From CAZKUN01 sp964555935 (lineage in GTDB: Bacteria > Armatimonadota > Zipacnadia > Zipacnadales > VGFC01): a DNA stretch of 24,048 bases. Positions 17,491 to 24,048 of the stretch are shown here, one piece after another. The notes under the pieces are model-generated. The model ran no database searches. It saw nothing but the letters and a program-made list of their open reading frames with translations, and was not told the origin of the DNA. Position numbers and translations under genes: made by a program. The stretch covers positions 1-24,048 of the forward strand of contig CAZKUN010000141.1 in assembly GCA_964555935.1 (NCBI GenBank), read 5' to 3'. Positions within the stretch are counted from its first letter, which is position 1. Every line of letters begins with the position of its first letter.

Positions 17491-17516
17491 ACCGGGCGCC
17501 CGTTCCTATCGCTGGC

Positions 17517-17909
17517 CTACACGGGCGCTTCATCGATGCCGAACGTGGCTGCGATTCGCTTGAGATGCCGATCTCGAGTCAGGATGCGCACGCCGTGGAC
17601 CTGAGCCACGGCTGCGATGAGCAAGTCAGCGAATCGGTTTCTGGGCGCATCAAGGCGCCGTCCCATGGCTGCGGCTCTAGCGCCCATGCCATCGCAGGGC
17701 AGGTCTCGCATGAGGCCCATCTCTGCAGTCATTGCTGTGGCATCCGCATCGTCCAACGCCCCGCGCAGGACCTCGGCGACCACCACCTCGCAGGTGGCGG
17801 CGCGCCGTGACACGACTAACTCCCTCACGAGATCCCGGTTGCGGGCGTCGCCGTCAGGCGCGAGGGCCTCAACCCAGGCGCTTGTGTCGATCAGGACCCA
17901 TCTGTCCAA
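17517..17909 (-). CDS. vapC: VapC-type PIN-domain ribonuclease toxin
   Basis: A 130-residue PIN-domain RNase, the toxin of a type II pair; relatives cut tRNA or rRNA when freed from antitoxin. The four acidic metal ligands are seen: Asp8 (VLIDTSAWVE), Glu46 (VVVAEVLRG), Asp95 (RFADLLIAA) and Asp113 (ILTRDRHL), so it should be active. The start is TTG at 17909 with AAGGAG eight bases upstream; the first codons overlap the end of vapB by 19 bases, a normal coupling for such pairs. It lies convergent to the small membrane peptide gene, 26 bases away. Confidence 0.9.
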   Translation of the reverse strand: MDRWVLIDTSAWVEALAPDGDARNRDLVRELVVSRRAATCEVVVAEVLRGALDDADATAMTAEMGLMRDLPCDGMGARAAAMGRRLDAPRNRFADLLIAAVAQVHGVRILTRDRHLKRIAATFGIDEAPV

Positions 17910-18190
17910 TCAGGCTTCTCCTTCGGCGCGCGCAGAGGCCCACCCCAAGGCCCAAGCAGTACCATCGGTTCATCGCGCGATGGCAGTTCACGCCCCTCGC
18001 GCATGTCTCTCAGGTCCTCTGGGGTGAGGTTGAGCTTCGTCGTCCCCAGCCGCGCAAGCAGACGCTCCCGCAGGCGTGACTTGACGTACTCCTCGAGCGC
18101 CGTGACGACGGCCTGCTTCTTGGTAGGGGCTTCCGCCAGGCTCTGGACCTGTTCCAGCAGTTCCTTGGGTATATCAAGCGTAGTTCTCAT
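17891..18190 (-). CDS. vapB: VapB-type ribbon-helix-helix antitoxin
   Basis: Antitoxin that should bind VapC and repress its own promoter. The start MRTTLDIPKELL (ATG 18190, AGGTG upstream) forms the beta strand and first helix of a ribbon-helix-helix DNA-binding domain (residues about 1-45, with TKKQAVVTALEEYVKSR as the second helix). The toxin-binding part follows (LTPEDLRDMREGR, about 55-67). A tail of some 30 residues (PMVLLGPWGGPLRAPKEKPD) is longer than in most VapB proteins of this type, which are about 70-85 residues. A longer frame back to 18220 would run over the promoter and is rejected. Confidence 0.85.
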   Translation of the reverse strand: MRTTLDIPKELLEQVQSLAEAPTKKQAVVTALEEYVKSRLRERLLARLGTTKLNLTPEDLRDMREGRELPSRDEPMVLLGPWGGPLRAPKEKPDWTDGS

Positions 18191-18236
18191 ATGCATCACC
18201 TGTATGCATTGTAGATGCATAAGATATATGTGTCAA
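18191..18236 (-). promoter_or_regulatory. vapBC promoter with three ATGCAT operator boxes
   Basis: On the minus strand TTGACA (18236-18231) and TACAAT (18213-18208) are separated by exactly 17 bases, a near-ideal sigma-70 promoter. Three copies of the palindrome ATGCAT lie at 18191-18196, 18204-18209 and 18215-18220. They cover the ribosome site/start, the -10 box and the spacer, as expected for repression by the VapB dimer. The region is far more A+T-rich than its surroundings. The -35 box overlaps the glcF stop codon. Confidence 0.8.
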
Positions 18237-19555
18237 TCGCCTGCATCAACCGGTGGCAGGTACGCTTCCTCCATCACCTCCGACAGATGCTTCACCTGCA
18301 TATCGAGGCCAGCTTCGCGGACGCCCCGGGCGAGTTGGATGACGCACGCCGGGCAAGCGGTTACCAGCACATCGGCGCTCGTCTCGGCGACGTGCTTCGT
18401 CTTCCGGGCGATGATTCTATCCGACATCTCCGGCTCGCTCATGTTATACGACCCCGCGCCGCCGCAGCACCAGTCGGCTTCCTTCATCTCGACCAATTCG
18501 ACACCAGGGATGCGTGTCAGCATCTCGCGCGGCTCCTTGGTGATTTTCTGTTTCCGCCCGAGATGGCATGGGTCGTGGTAGGTCACGCGCAGATCCGGCT
18601 CGCGCGGCTCAGGCAGATCAAGCTCGAATAGGATCTCGGTCGCGTCGCGCGTCTTGCCTTGCAGCGCCTCCGCGGCCTCGAGCAGATCAGATTCCGCCAG
18701 CAGCTTCGGGTATTTCTTCAGGAACGATGAGCACGATCCGCACTCGGTGACGATCACATCGACGTCAATGGCCGAGAGCGTCTTTACGTTCATCTCCGCC
18801 AACACGCGCGCGGCCTCGCGGTCGCCGTAGGAGTAGGGCGGCAGACCGCAACAGCAGTTTGGGGGCACGATGATATCGCAGCCGCCAGCCGACATCAGGC
18901 GGATGGCGCCAACGACCTGGCTCGGGACCTGGAAGTTGCTCCCACAGCCGACGAAGTAGGCCACGCTCGGGCCGGTCGGCTCGCCTGCCGGCTTGAGGCG
19001 GAGGTAGCCCTCGGGGAGATCCTCGGCGTCCTCGAAGCCCAGGTCTTTCATCTGATCGCGGAAGAACTTCGGCGGCATCTTCTCGACGAGCGAATCGGCC
19101 TTGGCGAGCTTCTGACTTACGATCTTCAGCAGTCCCAAGTTTCGCGCGAGTCCGGAGATGCCGGTGTTCTTCCCGAGCGAGATCATCCGGACGTATCGGG
19201 CGAGCTTGTCTGGGTAAGGCAAGAGTTCGCGGAAGATGAAGCGCTGAAGCCATGGGTGTCCGTGGGTGTCGCGGTACGCCTCGCGCGCCTCGACCATGAT
19301 CTCGTCGGTCTCAACGTCGGTCAGGCATGCATCGGTACACGCGCCGCACATCAGGCACTGGAAGAAACGGTCGTACATCTCCTCCATCAGCTCATCGTCG
19401 CCACGCTGCACCGATCGGACGAGTTCGTTCCGCGCCCGCGCGACATTGCCCTCGCTGCCGGTGACGCGGTACGTGGGGCACGTTCGGATGCAGAAGCCGC
19501 ACCGGTTGCAGCGGGCCAGTTCGTCAGAGACGAATTGTGAATCGATCTTCGGCAT
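18233..19555 (-). CDS. glcF: Glycolate oxidase iron-sulfur subunit
   Basis: Electron-transfer subunit of glycolate dehydrogenase, passing electrons from the flavin subunits to the membrane chain. The 440-residue length is normal. Two 4Fe-4S motifs are at the N-terminus: Cys16, 19, 22, 26 (CNRCGFCIRTCP) and Cys67, 70, 73, 77 (CLMCGACTDAC). Two CCG (cysteine-rich) domains follow: YFVGCGSNF...NCCCGLPPYSYGD with ECGSC, and HDPCHLGRK...WCCGGAGSYN with CPAC. ATG 19555 has GAGG five bases upstream. It is 51 bases after the glcDE stop. The related lactate utilisation LutA and heterodisulfide reductase D families share these domains, but the fused GlcD-GlcE neighbour favours glycolate. Confidence 0.88.
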   Translation of the reverse strand: MPKIDSQFVSDELARCNRCGFCIRTCPTYRVTGSEGNVARARNELVRSVQRGDDELMEEMYDRFFQCLMCGACTDACLTDVETDEIMVEAREAYRDTHGHPWLQRFIFRELLPYPDKLARYVRMISLGKNTGISGLARNLGLLKIVSQKLAKADSLVEKMPPKFFRDQMKDLGFEDAEDLPEGYLRLKPAGEPTGPSVAYFVGCGSNFQVPSQVVGAIRLMSAGGCDIIVPPNCCCGLPPYSYGDREAARVLAEMNVKTLSAIDVDVIVTECGSCSSFLKKYPKLLAESDLLEAAEALQGKTRDATEILFELDLPEPREPDLRVTYHDPCHLGRKQKITKEPREMLTRIPGVELVEMKEADWCCGGAGSYNMSEPEMSDRIIARKTKHVAETSADVLVTACPACVIQLARGVREAGLDMQVKHLSEVMEEAYLPPVDAGD

Positions 19556-19583
19556 ATCAACCTCAATATGGTGGTCGCGTAGC

Positions 19584-19602
19584 GACGGGCTTCCAGCCCG
19601 TC
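19584..19602. repeat. Palindromic intergenic repeat GACGGGCT-TCC-AGCCCGTC
   Basis: An eight-base perfect inverted repeat with a TCC loop, in the 51-base gap between glcDE and glcF. The form (stem, CTTCC/CTCC loop, stem) is shared with 22393-22412. It is likely one of the dispersed hairpin repeats rather than a terminator, as no T-run follows on either strand. Confidence 0.55.
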
Positions 19603-19606
19603 GAGA

Positions 19607-22225
19607 TCAGCACGGCACGTCAGGCAAGATCCCCGCCGGATCGGAGGCGGCCTTGATGCCCGCGCTGATCCGGTCGGGCGTTGGGCAAGCGATCATCTGC
19701 GCGGCGAGGCCGGCGGGCGCGTCGGTTGTGATGAACCCGTTGGGCGCCGCGGGATCGCCGACTAGCTCGCGTCCGAACGCCTCGGCGGCGCCGGGCGCGA
19801 TCACGTGAATCACGCCGCTCCCCGCGCTCGCGCGGATCGAGACGGTGGTACCGGTCTCAGCGGCCAGGCCGGCGATGCGGACCAGGGGAGCATGCATCTC
19901 GCCTGCTGGCACGACGACCTTCAGCCCGGTGAATTGCTCGCCGATCAGGCGGGACGGCTCGGTGACATTTCGCCAGACAGGGCCGGCGCCGTCGGCGTCG
20001 AGCGTATCGGCAACTCGTCCGCCGTGATTCTCGGCGAGACTCGCCAGCCCGCCGCGCATGAACTCGACGTCCGCGGCATACCCCCGCATCGATAGCAGCA
20101 TCCGCCACTGTCCGTCACCGGACGTCAGCCCCAGGGGCTTCGCGGCGAGCGTCCAATGGACGTCATTCACCAACTCGATGGCCGATGGGAGCAATTGGGA
20201 GACGCGGATGTCGTGGGCGATCGCCAACGCGCTCTCGATGTCGTCGATGGCGAGCACCAGCGTCTGCTCCGCGATGGGCAGAGGCAACGTGCGGAACGTC
20301 GCCTCGACCAGCATGCCGAGCGATCCGCCCGAGCCAACGAGCAAGCGTTTGATGTCGTAGCCGACAACGTTCTTCACGGTCTTGCTGCCGGACGTCTCCA
20401 CTTGGCCGAGGCACGTTGCGAAGCGCACGCCTAGCAGCATGTCGCGGACCTCGCCCAGTGCGAAGCGGAGAGGGCCATTGCTGTTGGCGGCGATGACGCC
20501 TCCCACGGTCGCCGCGTCAGCAAAGGGCGCGGTGAGCGGACAGAAATGCCCGTGTTTCGCGAGTTCGGCTTGCAGGTCGCTGATGGTGACGCCGGCCTGC
20601 ACGGTGACCGTCAGGTTCTCCCAGTCATTGTCGACGATCTCCGCCAGCCCGCTGGAGCTGAGTGCCGGCGCCTCGGTGAAAGCATCGACCTTCGTACGGC
20701 CGCCGACGGGCACGAGACGTTGTTCGCGTCGAGTCGCCTCGGCCAGCAAGCCGGCGGCCTCCTCATACGATCCCGGGGCGATCTCGCCGGATGACGGGAT
20801 GTCGCCGGAGTAAGGCAGAGCGACCAGCTCTCGTTCGCCGTCCGTCTCGTCGGGGAGGACCTTGCCTGGGTTGAGCGTCCCGTTAGGGTCGAAAATTCGC
20901 TTCAGTCGGCGCATCCCGGCGAGATCCTGTGGGGCGCACAGGAGCGGCATCGCGTATGTCTTCTGCGAGCCGATGCCATGCTCGCCGGTCAGCACGCCGC
21001 CGCGCTCCACCGCGAGCCTGCAGATCTCCTTGTCGGCCAGCTTGACACGCGCCAGCTCGTCGGCGTCCCGGTCATCGAACAATAGTTGCGGGTGCAGATT
21101 CCCGTCACCCGCGTGGAAGACGTTCCCGATGTTCAGCCCGTGACGGCGGCCGATCTCCTTGACGTCGGCCAACACGCGCGGGAGTGCGGTGCGAGGGACG
21201 ACTATGTCGGTCACGAGTTTGTTGGGGGAGATCCTCGCGACGGCGCCGAACGCGCCCTTGCGACCCCGCCAGATCAACTCCCGTTGCTGTTCGTCCTTCG
21301 CGACCTCAAACCGCATCGCGCCGATTCTCTCGCACACGTCGGTGATCTGTTTGACCTGGTCGTCCATGCCCGCCGCTTGGCCGTCGAGTTCGATGATCAG
21401 CACGGCTTCCGCGTCAAGCGGGTAGCCTGCGTGGACGGCTTCCTCGACGGCGCGGATGATGTCGCGATCCATCATCTCAAGCGTGGCGGGGATCATGCCC
21501 GAGGCGATGATCCCGCTGACCGCCTCGGCGGCCGTGATGATCGAATCGAACACCGCAAGCATGGTGACGATCTTCTCGGGTTGCGGGAGAATCCGGCACG
21601 TGATCTCGGTGACGACGCAGAGCGTGCCCTCGGAGCCGATCACAACGCCTCGCAGGTCGTAGCCCGCGTTCTCTATCGTCTTTCCGCCGAGCTTGAGCAC
21701 CTCGCCGTCGGCCAGGACCGTCGTCATCCCGGTGACGTGGTTGGTCGTGACGCCGTATTTCAGGCAGTGCGGGCCGCCCGAGTTTTCGGCGATGTTCCCG
21801 CCCATGGTGCAGACGCGCTGGCTCGACGGATCGGGCGCATACAGGTGCCCGTATTCCTCCAGCGCCTCGATGAAGTCGAAGTTGAGGTAGCCAGGCTGAA
21901 TCCTCGCCCGCTGGCTCTCGAGGTCGACCTCGATGAGTTCTTCCATGCGGGAGAACTCGACGATGACGCCGCCGTGTAGCGGCACGGGGCCGCCCGACAG
22001 GCTGGTGCCTGATCCTCGGGCGGTGGCCGGGATGCCCTTGCTATTGCAGAAGCTCAAGACATCAGCGACCGCCTGCGTGCTCGTCGGGAACACGACGAGA
22101 TCCGGCGTACCTCGATCGAGCGCCGCGTCGTACTCATACGCGCGCAACTCGAGCGGTTCAATGGTCGTGTTCTCGGATCCGACGGCCTCGGTCAATCGCG
22201 CAATCTCATACTTGGAGAGCGCCAT
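19607..22225 (-). CDS. Fused glycolate oxidase flavoprotein GlcD-GlcE
   Basis: An 872-residue protein with two FAD-binding halves. Residues 1-460 are GlcD: PP-loop ARGSGTSLSGG at 69-79, MGGNIAENSGGPHCLKYGVT at about 141-160, VIGSEGTL, then the C-terminal FAD-oxidase motif HAGDGNLHP (371-379), GEHGIG (414-419) and the usual end LNPGKVLP. From about 475 a second FAD_binding_4 domain begins, with VPVGGRTK (506-512), VGGVIAANSNGP and the VKNVVGYDIKRLLVGSGGSLG segment typical of GlcE. It oxidises glycolate to glyoxylate together with GlcF. The start is ATG 22225 with AAAGGA upstream; a frame extending to 22414 passes through repeats and is rejected. D-lactate oxidation cannot be excluded. Confidence 0.88.
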   Translation of the reverse strand: MALSKYEIARLTEAVGSENTTIEPLELRAYEYDAALDRGTPDLVVFPTSTQAVADVLSFCNSKGIPATARGSGTSLSGGPVPLHGGVIVEFSRMEELIEVDLESQRARIQPGYLNFDFIEALEEYGHLYAPDPSSQRVCTMGGNIAENSGGPHCLKYGVTTNHVTGMTTVLADGEVLKLGGKTIENAGYDLRGVVIGSEGTLCVVTEITCRILPQPEKIVTMLAVFDSIITAAEAVSGIIASGMIPATLEMMDRDIIRAVEEAVHAGYPLDAEAVLIIELDGQAAGMDDQVKQITDVCERIGAMRFEVAKDEQQRELIWRGRKGAFGAVARISPNKLVTDIVVPRTALPRVLADVKEIGRRHGLNIGNVFHAGDGNLHPQLLFDDRDADELARVKLADKEICRLAVERGGVLTGEHGIGSQKTYAMPLLCAPQDLAGMRRLKRIFDPNGTLNPGKVLPDETDGERELVALPYSGDIPSSGEIAPGSYEEAAGLLAEATRREQRLVPVGGRTKVDAFTEAPALSSSGLAEIVDNDWENLTVTVQAGVTISDLQAELAKHGHFCPLTAPFADAATVGGVIAANSNGPLRFALGEVRDMLLGVRFATCLGQVETSGSKTVKNVVGYDIKRLLVGSGGSLGMLVEATFRTLPLPIAEQTLVLAIDDIESALAIAHDIRVSQLLPSAIELVNDVHWTLAAKPLGLTSGDGQWRMLLSMRGYAADVEFMRGGLASLAENHGGRVADTLDADGAGPVWRNVTEPSRLIGEQFTGLKVVVPAGEMHAPLVRIAGLAAETGTTVSIRASAGSGVIHVIAPGAAEAFGRELVGDPAAPNGFITTDAPAGLAAQMIACPTPDRISAGIKAASDPAGILPDVPC

Positions 22226-22276
22226 CTTCTGTCCTTTCCAATGACATCCCTGTCGTCGTGTCCGTCTCTGACTTGG

Positions 22277-22412
22277 CCGCCGGTGTCTCGCCGGCACGTC
22301 GTTGACTGGACCGCCGGCATCCTTGCCGGCACGTCGTGGATCGGAGTTTCCCCGGCATCCTTGCCGGCATGCCGTCGCCGTCGCCCCCGTAGGTCGGATC
22401 TCCAGATCCGAC
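22277..22412. repeat. Cluster of four palindromic repeats upstream of glcDE
   Basis: Three similar units occur at 22277-22301 (GCCGGTGTCTCGCCGGCACG), 22311-22336 (GCCGGCATCCTTGCCGGCACG) and 22350-22377 (CCGGCATCCTTGCCGGCATG), spaced 34 and 39 bases. A different hairpin follows at 22393-22412: GTCGGATCTCCAGATCCGAC. The third unit, with its left flank, matches 12031-12067 in the trp operon. They fill most of the 197-base gap between the aminotransferase and glcDE. Confidence 0.65.
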
Positions 22413-22422
22413 AAACCCTCTC

Positions 22423-23535
22423 CTATAGCAGTTCCTTCAGCGCGCTCAGGAAGACCGCAACGTGGCGCTTCGTGGAGCTGTGCCCCATGATGCCCACGCG
22501 CCAGACGAGCCCCTTGAGATCACCCAGGCCGCCGCCGACCTCGAGCCCGTACTCGCTCAGCAGGGCCTTCCGTCCGCCGACGTCATCGAATCCATCAGGC
22601 AGTCTCACCGCATTCAACGTCCAGAGCGAGTTCTCGGCCTTCGGAAAGAGACTTAGGCCCAGGTCGGCGAGGCCGGCTACGAGCAACTCGTGATTCGCCT
22701 CGTGCCGCGCCCAGCGGGCCTCCAGACCCTCTTCCAGGATCAGCCGCAGGCCCTCGTGGAGGCCGAGGATCATGTTGATGGGCGCCGTGTGATGGTAGGC
22801 GCGGTCCTCGCCCCAGTAGTTGCAGATCATGGTGAGGTCGAGGTACCAGCTCTGGACCTTCGACTTGCGGGCCATGACAGCGTCAACCGCGCGCTGGCTG
22901 AACGAGACAGGGGAGAGGCCGGGCGGGACGCTGAGGCATTTCTGCGTGCCGGAGTAGCACGCGTCGATGCCCCACTCATCGACGAGCACCGGGTGCCCGC
23001 CGAGGCTGGTGACAGCGTCGACAACGAACAGGGCGTCGTTTTCGTGGGCGATGCGGGAGATGTCCTCCAACGGTTGCAAGACGCCCGTCGATGTCTCGGC
23101 ATGCACGACCGCGACGAGCTTCGTCTTGCCGCCCTGCACCGCGGCTTCGATGGCGGAGGGATCGATCGGCTCGCCCCACGGCGCTTCTACCTTGACGCAC
23201 TCGCCGCCGGCGCGCTCAACGATGTCGCACATCCGGCCGCCGAACACGCCGTTGACGCCGATGACGCAGCGGTCGCCGGGCTCGATGAGATTCACCAGGC
23301 ACGTCTCCATGCCCGCGGATCCCGTGGCTGACATTGGGATAGTCAATTCGTTCTTCGTCTGCATGACCTCGCGGAGCATGCACTGGACCTCGTTCATGCG
23401 ATCGATGAACCAGGGGTCTAAATGCCCGATGCACGGCTGGGCCATGGATGTCAGGACGCTTGGCGGAACGTTGCTGGGGCCGGGCCCCATGAGGATACGC
23501 TCGGGTGCGGCGACGGCGGCTGGTAGGTTGCTCAC
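22423..23535 (-). CDS. Class V aminotransferase, alanine/serine-glyoxylate type
   Basis: PLP enzyme predicted to turn glyoxylate into glycine with alanine or serine as amino donor. The product is 370 residues, usual for the family. GPGPSNV (17-23), SATGSAGMET (69-78), the VVDAVTSLGG strand with Asp173 and the PLP lysine Lys199 in SGTQKCLSVPPGLSPVSFS match the AGXT/serine-glyoxylate branch of fold type I. The GTG at 23535 was preferred to ATG 23556 because AAGGAGG lies seven bases before it. It is first in transcription order before glcDE and glcF, so the cluster reads as glycolate to glyoxylate to glycine. A purine-catabolic PucG role, or a phosphoserine-type substrate, is possible but less suited to these neighbours. 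Confidence 0.85.
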   Translation of the reverse strand: MSNLPAAVAAPERILMGPGPSNVPPSVLTSMAQPCIGHLDPWFIDRMNEVQCMLREVMQTKNELTIPMSATGSAGMETCLVNLIEPGDRCVIGVNGVFGGRMCDIVERAGGECVKVEAPWGEPIDPSAIEAAVQGGKTKLVAVVHAETSTGVLQPLEDISRIAHENDALFVVDAVTSLGGHPVLVDEWGIDACYSGTQKCLSVPPGLSPVSFSQRAVDAVMARKSKVQSWYLDLTMICNYWGEDRAYHHTAPINMILGLHEGLRLILEEGLEARWARHEANHELLVAGLADLGLSLFPKAENSLWTLNAVRLPDGFDDVGGRKALLSEYGLEVGGGLGDLKGLVWRVGIMGHSSTKRHVAVFLSALKELL

Positions 23536-23710
23536 GAATGTGCCTCCTTGAGTCATCGGCGCCGAGGCCGTGGCCCCGACCGCGACGTGACCTGCGTTAC
23601 TTCAACGAGGATAGTGCCGCTCCAGCGAGGAAAGCGGGTTCTGAGATCGTCATGTAAGAGAGCGAAGTACTGGATGCGGAGCCGCGCTTCAGCTCGGGAA
23701 GGACACCACA

Positions 23711-23935
23711 TTGAAAAAACAAGTCTCGCCCGCCATGATGGTCGCGGCGGTCGTCATTATCATCGCCCTCGGCGTGACCGTCGCGTATATCTCCTTTAGC
23801 GAAAAGGGCACGGACAACCCCGGCGACATTGCGATTGAGGATCCCTATGCCGGCCAATCTCCCGGTGAGGGCGCCGGGGCTAAGGACAAATACGCGGAGC
23901 CGGACGATTCACTGAAGGGCTACCCTCCGCAGTAG
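23711..23935 (+). CDS. 74-residue membrane-anchored small protein
   Basis: A short frame from TTG at 23711 with GGAAGGA about ten bases upstream. The N-terminus is MKKQ, followed by a hydrophobic helix from about residue 8 to 29 (AMMVAAVVIIIALGVTVAYI). The remaining 45 residues are acidic and low-complexity (Gly, Asp, Pro-rich, ending KGYPPQ) and should lie outside the membrane. No lipobox cysteine, no enzyme motif. I do not recognise a family. It is divergent from the aminotransferase gene, with 175 bases between; no promoter stands out there. Confidence 0.7.
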   Translation: MKKQVSPAMMVAAVVIIIALGVTVAYISFSEKGTDNPGDIAIEDPYAGQSPGEGAGAKDKYAEPDDSLKGYPPQ

Positions 23936-23994
23936 TCGCCTCCCTGGCGGCAAACAGAGGCACTTTCCCCAACCGGGGCGCTTGACCTCTTCAG

Positions 23995-24048
23995 GTTAAT
24001 CACAACGCGCCTGCCCGATTCGAATCGGGCAGGCGCGTTGTGATTAAC
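23995..24048. terminator. Perfect 54-base palindrome at the window end
   Basis: Two 27-base arms are exact reverse complements with no mismatch. Each arm begins GTTAATCACAACGCGCC and the centre is GATTCGAATC. It lies 59 bases after the small protein gene and could act as a bidirectional terminator, with a weakly T-rich outer part (TTGTGATT) on both strands. Because it ends exactly with the window, it may extend further or reflect a contig break or fold-back. Confidence 0.55.

Noticed and set aside
22226..22414. N-terminal extension of GlcDE to 22414
   Set aside because: It runs through dispersed repeats; the ATG at 22225 has a proper ribosome site and the family's normal start.
24010..24035. 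tRNA T-arm-like GATTCGAATC near the end
   Set aside because: It is the centre of the 54-base palindrome; no cloverleaf can be drawn around it.

Overview
The window looks like a G+C-rich bacterial contig, probably from an uncultured organism. There is a run of ten N at 9459-9468, both ends are abrupt, and many genes start with GTG or TTG behind clear GGAGG-type ribosome binding sites. The phylum cannot be fixed from sequence alone. Short intergenic hairpin repeats next to housekeeping genes are common in Armatimonadota-, Hydrogenedentota- and Planctomycetota-like metagenome genomes. That is only a hint.

Left third (1-7473, all minus strand). Transcription runs leftwards through a 298-codon BrxA-like gene, a 1353-residue BrxC/PglY-type P-loop ATPase that abuts it, argS 50 bases later, and finally a partial secreted concanavalin A-fold protein cut by the window edge. 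The first two genes look like half of a BREX-type phage-defence locus, with no PglX methylase or PglZ phosphatase beside them. This is the best candidate for an undescribed system.

Centre (7474-17490, plus strand). A long non-coding stretch of about 480 bases holds a sigma-70 type promoter (TTGACA, 17 bases, TACACT), a strongly foldable RNA of about 155 bases ending in six T, two further hairpins and a 32-codon ORF. Then come trpE, trpG, trpD and trpC, a 242-base gap with palindromic repeats, trpB and trpA, followed closely by deoC, recO, polX and a 40-residue membrane peptide. Together the trp genes cover chorismate to tryptophan, except that trpF is absent.

Right third (17517-23535, minus strand). 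In transcription order: an alanine/serine-glyoxylate-type aminotransferase, a fused GlcD-GlcE flavoprotein, the GlcF iron-sulfur subunit, and a VapB-VapC toxin-antitoxin pair with its own promoter and three ATGCAT boxes. The first three form a glycolate to glyoxylate to glycine module. On the plus strand a 74-residue membrane-anchored protein follows, and the window ends exactly on a perfect 54-base palindrome.

At least five loci carry short palindromic intergenic repeats (trpC-trpB gap, upstream of glcF's partner, glcDE-aminotransferase gap). No tRNA, rRNA, CRISPR array or insertion sequence was seen.
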